From positions 1 through 39,531 of the forward strand of contig CAOKQZ010000019.1 in assembly GCA_948471055.1 (NCBI GenBank): a DNA stretch of 39,531 nucleotides. Direction: 5' to 3'. Positions 6,913 to 19,137 of the stretch are shown in pieces. Source of the DNA: an uncultured Clostridium sp. Lineage in GTDB: Bacteria > Bacillota > Clostridia > TANB77 > CAG-508. Position numbers and translations under genes: made by a program. Below the pieces are notes generated by a model. The model was not told where the DNA came from, did not search any database, and was given only the letters and a program-made list of their open reading frames with translations. Within the stretch, counting starts at the first letter, position 1. Each line of letters begins with the position of its first letter.

Positions 6913-8331
6913 ATGTTTCGTAAATTAAGAGAAGAATGTGGAATTTTTGGAATGTATTCTATGCAAAATGAAGAAGAGTTAGCACAAGTGATTTGTGCTG
7001 GTCTTTCTAGCTTACAACATAGAGGGGAAGAAGCTTGTGGAATTGCGGTAAATAGTGGTGGAGTGGTTTCTTACCATAAAGATGTAGGGCTTGTTTCCAA
7101 TGTGTTTAAGCCACATATTTTAGATACCCTACCAAAAGGAAAAATGGGTATTGGACATGTTCGTTATTCTACCACAGGAGCGCCCAAAAAAGAAAATGCA
7201 CAACCAATTGTAACAAGATATGCGAAAGGAAATCTTAGCATAGTTCATAATGGAAACCTAACCAATGCAATGGATTTAAAAGAAGAATTACAAAATGCAG
7301 GTGCAATTTTCAATTCAACCAGTGATACAGAAGTGATTGCCTATTTAATTGCGAGAGAAAGATTAAAAACTCATAGTGTAGAAGAGGCGGTAAAAAATGC
7401 AGTAAAATATATAAAAGGAGCTTATTCCCTATTGGTAATGTCTTCTAAAAAGCTAATTGCACTTAGAGATCCACAAGGATTTCGTCCTTTGTGTATGGGA
7501 AAATTAGGGGATAATATAATATTTGCTTCTGAAAGTTGTGCATTAGATACCATTGGAGCAGAATTTATACGAGATGTAGAACCAGGAGAAATGGTGATTG
7601 TAACTGATAATAAAGTAAGTTCTGAATTTTATGCCAAGGAAAAAAATGATGGACTATGTATTTTTGAATATATTTATTTAGCAAGACCAGATTCCACCAT
7701 TGATGGGTTAAATGTTCATAAATTCCGTAAAGAAGTAGGGAAGTATTTGGCAAAACAGGCACCTGTTGATGCGGATATTGTAGCTGGTGTACCAGATTCT
7801 GGAAATGATGCAGCACTTGGTTATTCTAAAGAATCGAAAATACCATATGATATGGTATTTGTAAAAAGTAAATACATTGGAAGAACGTTTATCCTTCCAA
7901 CACAAGCACAAAGAAAAAGTAAGGTGGCTTTAAAGTTAAATCCCATTAAAGAAAACGTAAAGGACAGAAAGATTGTACTAGTAGATGACTCCATTGTAAG
8001 AGGAACCACGATTACTAGAATTGTACAAACCCTAAAAAAAGCGGGAGCAAAAGAGGTACATTTACGTATTGCTTCCCCAGCTTATACCGATATTTGTTAT
8101 TTTGGAACTGACGTAGCAAGTAAAGAAAACCTAATCGCAAATAATAAAACCATAGAAGAAATTAGAAAAGAAATAGGAGCCGATTCATTAGAATATTTAA
8201 GTATGGAAAGCTTATTAGAAATTGCTAAAAAATCGAACCGAACTGGATTTTGTACGGGATGTTTTACAGGGAAATATCCAATCGAAGTACCAGATGAAAT
8301 TCAAAAAGACCGTTTTGAAAAAATATTTTAA
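6913..8331 (+). CDS. purF: Amidophosphoribosyltransferase
   Basis: First committed step of purine synthesis: glutamine and PRPP give phosphoribosylamine. I choose the ATG at 6913 because MFRKLREECGIFGMYS places the nucleophilic Cys near the N-terminus after a short propeptide, and AGGGAG lies about 10 bases upstream; the same frame is open to an upstream TTG at 6862. Visible: CGIFG, HRGEEACGI, GHVRYSTTG and HNGNLTN of the Ntn-glutaminase; the PRPP loop VLVDDSIVRGTT; and the CTGCFTGKYP cysteines typical of iron-sulfur-type PurF. No in-frame CGG. Length about 472 residues is normal. Confidence 0.95.
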   Translation: MFRKLREECGIFGMYSMQNEEELAQVICAGLSSLQHRGEEACGIAVNSGGVVSYHKDVGLVSNVFKPHILDTLPKGKMGIGHVRYSTTGAPKKENAQPIVTRYAKGNLSIVHNGNLTNAMDLKEELQNAGAIFNSTSDTEVIAYLIARERLKTHSVEEAVKNAVKYIKGAYSLLVMSSKKLIALRDPQGFRPLCMGKLGDNIIFASESCALDTIGAEFIRDVEPGEMVIVTDNKVSSEFYAKEKNDGLCIFEYIYLARPDSTIDGLNVHKFRKEVGKYLAKQAPVDADIVAGVPDSGNDAALGYSKESKIPYDMVFVKSKYIGRTFILPTQAQRKSKVALKLNPIKENVKDRKIVLVDDSIVRGTTITRIVQTLKKAGAKEVHLRIASPAYTDICYFGTDVASKENLIANNKTIEEIRKEIGADSLEYLSMESLLEIAKKSNRTGFCTGCFTGKYPIEVPDEIQKDRFEKIF

Positions 8332-8397
8332 TTTTTGTAAAAATAGGTTGCAATTTGTAGAATGACATGATAAACTAATTACATAGAAGGAATAGAT

Positions 8398-10074
<1,677 letters not shown>

Positions 10075-10133
10075 AAAATGAGGACAAGTAGTTTTTTGTT
10101 CCAATCATATGAAAAAGAATACATGCATAACCT

Positions 10134-10169
10134 AAAAAAACGTTCATACAATGATATGAGCGTTTTTTT
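10134..10169 (+). terminator. Terminator after pyrG
   Basis: A stem of AAAAAAACGTTCATA with TATGAGCGTTTTTTT (one G-T pair) and a 6-base loop, with the T-run completing the 3' arm. Confidence 0.8.
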
Positions 10170-10200
10170 GTGAAAAATATGTGAATTTTCATAAAAGGTA

Positions 10201-10231
10201 TTGACATTTACAGGCATTGGGTATACATTAT
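10201..10231 (+). promoter_or_regulatory. groESL promoter
   Basis: TTGACA at 10201-10206 and a -10-like TATACATTAT at 10222-10231 lie immediately upstream of the CIRCE operator. The exact -10 hexamer is uncertain. Confidence 0.6.
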
Positions 10232-10257
10232 TAGCAGTCGAGGAAACGGAGTGCTAA
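10231..10257 (+). promoter_or_regulatory. CIRCE operator (HrcA binding site)
   Basis: TTAGCAGTC, 9-base spacer, GAGTGCTAA. This matches the CIRCE consensus TTAGCACTC-N9-GAGTGCTAA except one base in the left arm. It lies at the transcription start of groES, so the operon is expected to be repressed by HrcA and induced by heat stress. Confidence 0.93.
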
Positions 10258-10315
10258 TATAGAGATTAGCAAAGAAAAATGTGAGGTTCTTCGAAATTTG
10301 AAGGAGGGAAAAATC

Positions 10316-10597
10316 ATGCTAAAACCATTACAAGACAGAGTTGTAATTAAAATGATGGAAAGTGAGGAGACAACTAAGAGTGGAATTATTCTTTCAGCAA
10401 ATAGCAAAGAAAAGCCACAAATTGCACAAGTTGTTGCAGTAGGACCAGGGTTAAAACAAGATGGAAAAAACGTTCCATTAGAAGTAAAAACAGGAGATAA
10501 AGTTGTTGTTAGTAAATATTCAGGAACAGAAGTAAAATACGAAGAAGAGGAATTCATTATTGTAAAAGAAAATGACATACTAGCAATCGTTGAATAA
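10316..10597 (+). CDS. groES: Co-chaperonin GroES
   Basis: A 93-residue lid of the GroEL chamber. MLKPLQDRVVIKMMESEE is the typical N-terminus; the mobile loop region is TTKSGIILSANSKEKPQIA and the C-terminal strand is VKENDILAIVE. The ATG at 10316 is chosen over an in-frame TTG at 10298 because the ribosome binding site AAGGAGGG lies between them. It is the first gene of the CIRCE-controlled operon; groEL follows after a 183-base structured spacer. Confidence 0.96.
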   Translation: MLKPLQDRVVIKMMESEETTKSGIILSANSKEKPQIAQVVAVGPGLKQDGKNVPLEVKTGDKVVVSKYSGTEVKYEEEEFIIVKENDILAIVE

Positions 10598-10615
10598 GCG
10601 TATAAACTAGCGCGA

Positions 10616-12415
<1,800 letters not shown>

Positions 12416-12444
12416 TTGAAAAAGTCTCCATAATGTAGTATAAT
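12416..12444 (+). promoter_or_regulatory. Promoter upstream of the 12487 gene
   Basis: TTGAAA (12416-12421), 17 bases, TATAAT (12439-12444). It overlaps the end of groEL, so the gene downstream has its own promoter. Confidence 0.7.
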
Positions 12445-12486
12445 GGAAGTATAAAAACAAATAAATGTACTGTAAAGGAGATTAAA

Positions 12487-12870
12487 ATGAGCGTACGGAC
12501 AAAATTATTAGGCTATATGATGTTAAGTGAGGATGAGGAAGAACTGATTCTAGAATCAGAACTCGAAGATGAGCAGGATGAGGAAAGCGAGGAAGAAGAG
12601 AAAAAAGAAAAAAGCTTTATCGGAAAAAAGCTCGAGCAGATAGAGAAGAAGCTTGATGAAAAGCTAGAGCAGATACAAAAAAAGATAGAACAGAAAGTTG
12701 ATAAGTTTTTCGAGAAAACAAAAAACTTCTGGAGTATATTAGGAGAAAGTATCGAAAAATTCGATGAAGTACTTCAAAGAGTCTCAATAGTTCCATTCCT
12801 CGTGCTCAGCGGTATGGGTATGATATCCATATACGCATTAATAATTATTCTCAGTTTATTTAATCTGTGA
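12487..12870 (+). CDS. Hypothetical acidic coiled-coil protein with C-terminal membrane helix
   Basis: I do not recognise a family. The 127 residues comprise a very acidic N-terminal part (EDEEELILESELEDEQDEES), a lysine- and glutamate-rich heptad region (EQIEKKLDEKLEQIQKKIEQ) and a C-terminal hydrophobic segment (about residues 103-126) likely to span the membrane. Codon use differs from the neighbours: CAG, GAG, AAG and CTC are common. AAAGGAG lies just before the ATG at 12487. Codon 4 is CGG, the only in-frame CGG here not followed by a recognisable +1 continuation; skipping its C would give a 7-residue peptide ending at TAG 12509-12511. The gene could instead start at ATG 12517 or 12520. 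Confidence 0.6.
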   Translation: MSVRTKLLGYMMLSEDEEELILESELEDEQDEESEEEEKKEKSFIGKKLEQIEKKLDEKLEQIQKKIEQKVDKFFEKTKNFWSILGESIEKFDEVLQRVSIVPFLVLSGMGMISIYALIIILSLFNL

Positions 12871-12888
12871 TGGGATTTTTATCTGTTA

Positions 12889-12936
12889 CACAAAAAGAGG
12901 GGCGTTCTTTTAAAGAACATTTCCCCTCTTTTTGTG
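12889..12936. terminator. Terminator after the 12487 gene
   Basis: CACAAAAAGAGGGG pairs with CCCCTCTTTTTGTG, and a second hairpin GTTCTTTTAAAGAAC sits inside the loop. The long symmetric stem could act in both directions. Confidence 0.75.
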
Positions 12937-13008
12937 GTCATTTGCTAATATATTACAATTTTTCAAATTACATTTTCGTTTCCTCTTCTAAAATCCAAAA
13001 AAATAGTG

Positions 13009-13014
13009 TATAAT
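13009..13014 (+). promoter_or_regulatory. -10 element upstream of mfd
   Basis: TATAAT at 13009-13014, 34 bases before the mfd start codon. No strong -35 is seen at the proper spacing. Confidence 0.45.
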
Positions 13015-13047
13015 AAACTATATTAAAATCGAAGGAGAAAAGCACAC

Positions 13048-16000
13048 ATGAATGAACTGACTAAAATGCTATCGAATTCGGCAAAATTTAATAGCTTTTT
13101 AAGTGAAATAAACAATAAAAAAAGTCCAGTTAGCTTAACTGGGCTTACTGATGTTATGAAAGTGTATTTAGCACACGCTACTGGACAATATTTAGAAAAA
13201 CCAATTGGTATTATTACCTATAATGAAATACAAGCAAGAAACATGGTAAAAAATTTAGAATTTTTTACCAGTAAAGTGGTATTTATTCCCAAAAAAGAAA
13301 TTGTTACTTATGATTATATTGTGGATAGTAAAGAACTGCCCTACGAGAGAATTGAAGCCTTTAATCAATTGCAACAAAACAAGGTAGATATCGTAGTAAC
13401 CACCATAGAAGCCCTTATGCAAGGAATGATACCAAAAGATGTTTTATATAAACATCAAATTCAATTTCAAATAGGAAAATCGTATTCTCTTGAACAAATC
13501 AAAAATGATTTAGTACATTTGGGTTATGTTCGCTATGACTTAATCGAGGGAAGAGGTCAATTTAGCATGCGTGGTGGTATTTTAGATATTGCCTTAAACG
13601 AAAAAAAGGGAATTCGTATTGAATTTTGGGGAGATGAAGTGGATTCTATTCGTTATTTTAATTTGGCAAGCCAACGTTCTACTGAAATGTGTAAAGAAAT
13701 TACTATTTTTCCTGCCCATGAATTTGTATTAGAAAGACCAACAAACGAAGTGATACAAACCATTCAAAAAGAATACCAAGACAAATTTGAAGAAGTCGTA
13801 AAACAAGATATAGAGCAAATTGAAAATGGAGATTATATTAGTAAAATAGATAAATATTTTAACTGTTTTTATGAAAAAAGTGGAAGTTTACTAGAATACA
13901 TCGGTAAAGACAATATCCTATTTTTAGATGAAATTAGTAAAATAAAGGCAAGAGCTAAAAACATCATAGAAGATAATCATAACATTCAAAATATGCTAAT
14001 TGAAAAAGAAAAAATCATTCCAGAAGCAATTTTGACATTAAGAGATGAAACCACCATATTGGAACAATTAGAAAATCAAAAAACAGTATATTTCGAAAAA
14101 CAAGACTTAGGAACAACTGGGCAAACAGGTAAGCCACACAAAAGTGAAATTCGTTTTTTAGCAAGAGAAATCCATTACTACAAAAGCAATATGGAGGCAT
14201 TTTTAGAAGATATCCAAAAAGCCATAAACGAAGAAAAAACCGTTATTGTATTAGGACGGAAATGAAGAAACTAGCCGAAAATTATCGCTACTATTGCTAG
14301 AAAAAGAAATTCCTCATAAATATTTAGAAAACTTAAACCATGCCCTACCAAGTAAAATGGTAGTGGTAACACCGGGCTCCTTAGAAGCGGGTTTTGAAGA
14401 CTATGACTTGCACTTCATGGTAATTAGTAGTAAAGAATTACTAAACAGTGATACTAAAAGAAGAAAACCGCATACTGCTTTTTCGGAAGGACAAAAAGTG
14501 GTATTTGCCGATTTAAAACAAGGCGATTATGTAGTTCACAAAACCCATGGAATTGGGCAATTTATTGGAGTTAATACCATAAAAGCCGACAATGTTACTA
14601 AAGACTATATCAAAATAAAATACCGTGATGACGATATTTTGTACATTCCCACCAATCAATTAGATAATATTCGAAAATACATTGGAGCAGGGGAAAAAGA
14701 ATTAAAACTAAATCGATTAGGTAGTAAGGAATGGAACAATACCAAATCGAAGGTAAAAAATAACTTACGTGAGGTGGCAAGGGAGTTAATTGAATTGTAC
14801 GCCAAACGCCAAAAGGCAAAAGGATTTGCTTTTGAAAAAGATACCCCTTGGCAAACCCAATTTGAAGATAGTTTCCCCTATGTAGAAACCGAAGACCAAT
14901 TACGTTGTATCGAAGAAGTAAAAAAGGATATGGAGAAAGATAAGCCAATGGACAGACTTCTTTGTGGAGACGTAGGGTATGGCAAAACCGAGGTGGCCAT
15001 TCGAGCAGCTTTTAAGGCATGTATGAACCAAAAGCAAGTTGCTTATTTAGTACCAACTACTGTTCTTGCCAACCAACAATATGAAAACTTTAAAGAACGT
15101 ATGGAAGCTTTTGCCATAAAAGTAGAATTATTAAACCGTTTTCGTACCAAAAAAGAACAAGACCAAGTAATAAAAAAATTAAAATTAGGCGAAGTGGATG
15201 TTGTGATTGGAACCCACCGAATTTTAAGTAAAGACGTAGAATTTAAAGACTTAGGGTTATTAATTATAGATGAAGAGCATCGTTTTGGGGTAAAGGATAA
15301 AGAAAAAATAAAAGAATTAAAAACCAATGTGGATGTGCTTACTATGACGGCAACTCCAATTCCAAGAACCCTACATATGTCGATTGTGGGAGTAAGAGAT
15401 ATGTCGGTTATTTATGAACCACCACAAGATAGAAAACCAGTACAAACGTATGTGTTAGAATACGATGAAGAAGTCGTAAAAGAAGCCATTACCAAGGAAC
15501 TAGAACGAAAGGGACAAGTGTTTTATTTGTTCAATCATGTGGAGAACATTGAACAAAAAGCAAGACGAATTGCAAGTTTAGTGCCAGAAGCACATGTTGC
15601 CTATGCCCATGGAAAAATGACAGGACGAGAATTAGAAGATATTATGATCGATTTTATTGAAAAGAAGGTAGATGTATTAGTATGTACCACCATACTAGAA
15701 TCGGGAATTGATATTCCAAATGCCAATACGATTATTGTAGAAAATGCCGACCGCTTAGGACTGGCACAGTTATATCAAATTCGTGGAAGAGTAGGAAGAA
15801 GTAATATTCAAAGTTATGCCTATATTACCTACAAACCAGACAAACTACTTAGCGAAGTAGCAGATAAACGCCTAAAAGCGATTAAAGAATTTACCGAGTT
15901 TGGTTCTGGGTTTAAGATTGCTATGCGAGATTTAGAAATTCGTGGAGCTGGAAGTTTGTTACGGTGAAATTCAACATGGACACATGGACCAAGTGGGGTA

Positions 16001-16510
16001 TGATACGTATTGTAAGTTATTAGATGAGGTAATTAAAGAAATACAAGGAGTAGAAGTAAAAGAAGAAATCGATGTACAAATCGATTTAGATATTTCAAGC
16101 TATATTCCCGATGAATACATTGAAAGTAGCAGTCAAAAAATTGAGATTTACCAAGACATTGCTCTTGCAAGAACCGAAGAAGATTTAAGTAATGTAACCG
16201 ATGAAATGATAGACCGCTTCCGGACCATTACCAGAAGAGGTAAACAACTTACTAGAAATTGCAAGAATTAAAGAACTATGCAAAAAAGCTTATGTGGTAA
16301 AAATTGCACAAAGACGAGAAAGTGTGGTATTCCATTTTGATGTGGGCAATTTCAAAATGGAAGTAACCGATACATTAATCAAGAAATACCGAAATGAAAT
16401 CCGCTTTTCACCGGGAAAAGAACCATATATTACGTATAAAGTGTCACAAAATAGTGATAATATAATTGTAAAGAAAGTAAAAGAATTTTTAAAAACGATT
16501 CGGAGGCTAA
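13048..16510 (+). CDS. mfd: Transcription-repair coupling factor Mfd, at least three +1 recoding sites
   Basis: Releases stalled RNA polymerase and recruits UvrA. The standard frame is broken three times, at 14257, 15962 and 16221; at each, removing one C before a Gly codon restores the conserved sequence. The joined protein is about 1152 residues, normal for Mfd. Domains in order: UvrB-like module (LPYERIEAFNQLQ, RGGILDIAL), RNA polymerase interaction domain (QGDYVVHKTHGIGQFIGV), translocase with Walker A (LLCGDVGYGKTEVAIRAAF) and DEEH box (LLIIDEEHRFGV), motif VI region (YQIRGRVGRS), and the TRCF C-terminal domain. A fourth CGG at 16501 decides the end: with a skip the protein ends Gly-Gly at 16510, without it at 16521. 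Start follows GAAGGAG. Confidence 0.93.
14257..14257 (+). other. +1 recoding site 1 in mfd (GGA C GGA)
   Basis: The zero frame reads GGA CGG AAA TGA and stops. Skipping C gives GGA GGA AAT GAA GAA, Gly-Gly-Asn-Glu-Glu, matching the usual G-N-E-E strand of Mfd, and the frame stays open for 1.7 kb. Confidence 0.85.
15962..15962 (+). other. +1 recoding site 2 in mfd (TTA C GGT)
   Basis: The zero frame reads TTA CGG TGA. Skipping C gives IRGAGSLL-G-EIQHGHMDQVG, the conserved end of the helicase region. Confidence 0.9.
16221..16221 (+). other. +1 recoding site 3 in mfd (TTC C GGA)
   Basis: Skipping one C gives EMIDRF-G-PLPEEVNNLLEI, a conserved block of the TRCF domain; the zero frame loses it and stops 50 bases later. 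Confidence 0.9.
16501..16501 (+). other. Possible fourth +1 site at the mfd C-terminus (ATT C GGA)
   Basis: The codon is CGG in frame. With a skip the protein ends TIGG at TAA 16508-16510; without it 4 more residues than that plus a stop at 16519-16521. The end is too variable in the family to decide. Confidence 0.4.
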
Positions 16511-16523
16511 CTAACATGTAAAA

Positions 16524-16546
16524 TGTAGGGCGATTTTAATCGCCCG
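16524..16546. repeat. Short palindromic repeat of the TGTAGGG family
   Basis: TGTAGGG followed by the palindrome GGGCGATTTTAATCGCCC (16528-16545). The same layout, TTGTAGG then a short GC-rich palindrome, is seen at 19108-19135 and 26537-26563. Confidence 0.55.
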
Positions 16547-16585
16547 CTTGTCCGAAAAAGTAATAGATGAAATAGAGGAGAAAGT

Positions 16586-17382
16586 ATGCAAGTTATAACG
16601 AGTAAGGATAATGAAGTGATTAAAAGAATTCGTAAATTAAAAGACAAAAAATATCGTGAACAAGAAAAGAAATATGTAATAGAAGGAATTAAATTAATTA
16701 AAGAAGCAGTAGAAGAAAAAGCGAATATTGATACGATTGTAGTATGTGAAGATTGTGTAGAAAATCATACCATTGAGCAAAAGTTGTTATATGAAATTGC
16801 AAAATATGATTGCATTTATGTAGCGGAAAAAGTATTTGAAGCAATTACAGAAGTGAACAATCCACAAGGAATTTTGGCAGTAGTGAACAAAGAAAACAAA
16901 GAAGAAGACATTAATTATAACGAAGATATGATTGTAGTATTAGACGGCATACAAGACCCTCGGAAACCTAGGAACTATTTTAAGAACCATTGATAGTGTA
17001 GGTTTAAGCCAAATTATTTTATCTCAAACCACAGCAGATGCCTATAATCCAAAAGTAGTAAGGTCGACAATGGGAGCTATTTTTAGAGTAAATGTAATCG
17101 TATCTAGTGATATTATAAAAACACTAAAAGAACTAAAAAAGCACAAATTTAAAATTTTAGCAACCTCTTTAGAAACAGAGAATAACATCTACGACATCGA
17201 TTACCACAAAAAAGTACTGGTTATCGGAAATGAAGCAAACGGTATTTCACAAGAAGTACTTGCCTTAGCTGACGAAACTGCAAAGATTCCAATGCTACGG
17301 AAAAACCGAAAGTTTAAATGCTTCCGTTGCAACTAGTGTTATTCTGTATGAATATGTAAGACGAAAAATAGAAAAGCCATAA
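16586..17382 (+). CDS. TrmH-family (SpoU) RNA 2'-O-methyltransferase, two +1 recoding sites
   Basis: An S-adenosylmethionine-dependent ribose methylase with the trefoil-knot fold. The N-terminal substrate-binding part is MQVITSKDNEVIKRIRKLKD. The three signature motifs are all interrupted or flanked by the recoding: VVLDGIQDP-G-NLGTILRT (motif 1, skip at 16961), LVIGNEANGIS (motif 2) and IPMLG-type KIPML-G-KTESLNASVA (motif 3, skip at 17298). With both skips the protein is 264 residues, the normal length, ending at TAA 17380-17382. It probably methylates 23S rRNA, but the exact site cannot be told. It lies just downstream of mfd; a perfect-stem terminator follows. Confidence 0.92.
16961..16961 (+). 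other. +1 recoding site 1 in TrmH-like gene (CCT C GGA)
   Basis: Zero frame CCT CGG AAA soon hits TGA. Skipping C gives DGIQDP-G-NLGTILRT, the family's first SAM-binding motif with its invariant Asn-Xxx-Gly. Confidence 0.92.
17298..17298 (+). other. +1 recoding site 2 in TrmH-like gene (CTA C GGA)
   Basis: Skipping C gives IPML-G-KTESLNASVATS, the conserved third motif with the Glu-Ser-Leu-Asn-Xxx-Ser core. Confidence 0.92.
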
Positions 17383-17433
17383 ATGAAGAAGCAAATAAGA
17401 ACAAAAACGTTCTTATTTGCTTCTTCATTATTT
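17382..17433. terminator. Terminator after TrmH-like gene
   Basis: A perfect 21-bp inverted repeat (17382-17402 and 17409-17429, loop AAAAAC) followed by ATTTTAT. It overlaps the stop codon. Confidence 0.8.
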
Positions 17434-17461
17434 TATCGCTGACCGATAGTTAGATTTTTAC

Positions 17462-17490
17462 TTGACATTCACAAACAATTGTTTTATAAT
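17462..17490 (+). promoter_or_regulatory. Consensus promoter of KilA-N gene with internal palindrome
   Basis: TTGACA (17462-17467), 17 bases, TATAAT (17485-17490), a full consensus. AAACAATTGTTT (17473-17484), a perfect 12-bp palindrome, fills the spacer next to the -10 and could be an operator, for instance for self-repression. Confidence 0.8.
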
Positions 17491-17523
17491 ATATAAAGAA
17501 TTGAAAAGATGGGACGTGATATT

Positions 17524-18396
17524 ATGAGTAAAGAACGTATAACAACACAAATGAATGTAAAAGATAACCTAATAAGTGTTATGAGAGTTGGAGATGTTGA
17601 TTATATATCATTAACAGATTTAGCAAAATTTAAAAATGATAGGTATCCTGCCAATGTTATTATTCACTGGTTAAGTAATAAAGATACGGCTCTTTATGTT
17701 GGTTTGTGGGAAGAACTTAATAATGAAAATTTTAATTTAACGGAATATCGTGAAATTAAAATAAATGAAATTGGAACATCTTCTTATACAATGAGCCCTA
17801 AACAATGGATACAAAGGACTAATGCAATAGGTTTAATTTCAAAAGGTGGAAAATATAGTTTTGGAACTTATGCTCATCCAGATTTAGCCTTTGAATTCGC
17901 AAGTTGGTTAAATGTTGAATTTAAACTTTATTTAATAAGAGAGTTTGAAAGGCTAAAACAAAATGAAAGTTATCAAAATAAACTTAATTGGTCAGTTAGA
18001 AGAGAACTTGCAAAAACAAACTACAAAATACATACGGATAGTATAAAAACAAATTTAGTTCCTACACTAACGGAAAAGCAAAAGCTATATGTATATGCAA
18101 ATGAGGCAGATTTATTAAATGTTGCGTTATTTGGAATGACTGCAAAAGAATGGAAAGATAAAAATCCTAACTTAGATGGTAACATGCGAGACTATGCAAA
18201 TATTCTTCAGTTAGTAATTTTAAGTAATTTAGAAAATTTAAATGCCGAAATGATAGAACGAGGAATCCCTCAAAAAGAAAGACTCGAAGACTTAAATAAA
18301 ACAGCAAAAAAGCAATATAATATTCTGCAAGATAGTAATAGTATAAAAAGAATGGAAGCTTTAGGTGACAGTAATTTGAAAAGATTACTACTATAA
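17524..18396 (+). CDS. KilA-N domain protein
   Basis: A 290-residue protein. Residues about 10-150 match the KilA-N DNA-binding fold found in phages and genomic islands: VDYISLTDLAKFKN, NVIIHWLSNKDTALYVGLWE, and WIQRTNAIGLISKGG with FGTYAHPDLAFEFASWLN. The C-terminal half (EKQKLYVYANEADLLNVALF, MTAKEWK) occurs with this domain in many Firmicutes. I prefer ATG 17524 to 17509 since a similar GGAC/GTGAT precedes it. It has its own strong promoter and is flanked by terminators, so it is a stand-alone accessory gene. Targets are unknown. No in-frame CGG. Confidence 0.85.
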   Translation: MSKERITTQMNVKDNLISVMRVGDVDYISLTDLAKFKNDRYPANVIIHWLSNKDTALYVGLWEELNNENFNLTEYREIKINEIGTSSYTMSPKQWIQRTNAIGLISKGGKYSFGTYAHPDLAFEFASWLNVEFKLYLIREFERLKQNESYQNKLNWSVRRELAKTNYKIHTDSIKTNLVPTLTEKQKLYVYANEADLLNVALFGMTAKEWKDKNPNLDGNMRDYANILQLVILSNLENLNAEMIERGIPQKERLEDLNKTAKKQYNILQDSNSIKRMEALGDSNLKRLLL

Positions 18397-18554
18397 AAGA
18401 AAAATTAGCAGTACCTAGAAATTTTATTACTGCTAATGTAGATATATTCACATGATTGAAATGTTCCTAATGCGACTTTTTTATTTTTAAAGGCTTCTTA
18501 ATAAATTAATACAGTTGATAAGTAAGAAAATAGCAAGGACAATTTCAATTGGAT

Positions 18555-19088
18555 CTATTTTTTTGTCAACATTTCTAGAATAATGGGATAAATTTCTTCA
18601 TGTTCTTTTTCCCATTTTGTAGCAATGAGTTTTGCTTGTTCACGGCAAGAAGCTTGTAGGTTTAATTCAAAAATCGTGATATTATTTTGTACTAATTTGC
18701 ATTTCACAACAAATTCTTTTTCATTTTGTGGGATAAATTCAGAAACGGCATGTTTTTCATTTTGTACGGTATCGACTTCTTTTTTTAAGGCATTGTCAAT
18801 TTTTAATTTCATAATACCGGGAAGTAAATCATCGGTTAAGTTTAACGTTTTTATACCAGCATCGGTTATTTTATACATCGTAGTATCTTCTTTTGTATAT
18901 CCAATAATGTATCGACTTTCCAACAAATCCGATAAAAATTGTTGAAAATAAAAATAATTCATTTCTTTTGCTCCTAGTACAAGGGTAAGCAAACTATCGT
19001 TACTAATTGGTTTATTTAACTGATTTAAAATATATAAAATTAATACTTTGTTTTCTGCTAATGTCTCATTATCCTCTGTTAATTTCAT
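18555..19088 (-). CDS. DUF4364 family protein
   Basis: A 177-residue cytosolic protein of a family common in Clostridia and usually annotated DUF4364. The N-terminal part, NKVLILYILNQLNKPISND with LLESRYIIGYTKED and YKITDAGIKTLN, reads as a winged helix-turn-helix, and the C-terminal part (FVVKCKLVQNNITIFELNL) as a beta-rich domain. The function is not established; a transcription regulator is plausible. It is downstream of engB on the same strand, with a palindromic repeat between them. Confidence 0.75.
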   Translation of the reverse strand: MKLTEDNETLAENKVLILYILNQLNKPISNDSLLTLVLGAKEMNYFYFQQFLSDLLESRYIIGYTKEDTTMYKITDAGIKTLNLTDDLLPGIMKLKIDNALKKEVDTVQNEKHAVSEFIPQNEKEFVVKCKLVQNNITIFELNLQASCREQAKLIATKWEKEHEEIYPIILEMLTKK

Positions 19089-19104
19089 GCTTGATACCTC
19101 CTTG

Positions 19105-19137
19105 TTTGGCGGACACGAGGTCCGCCCCTACAATATT
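19105..19137. repeat. Short palindromic repeat of the TGTAGGG family
   Basis: On the minus strand it reads ATTGTAGGGGCGGAC, a short loop, GTCCGCC. GGCGGAC (19108-19114) and GTCCGCC (19120-19126) form the stem. It lies directly after the engB stop codon. Confidence 0.6.

Noticed and set aside
13048..16521. mfd, serS, lspA and others as pseudogenes
   Set aside because: All are core genes, several normally essential, conserved over their full length apart from one removable C per break. Decay would have left substitutions and other indels.
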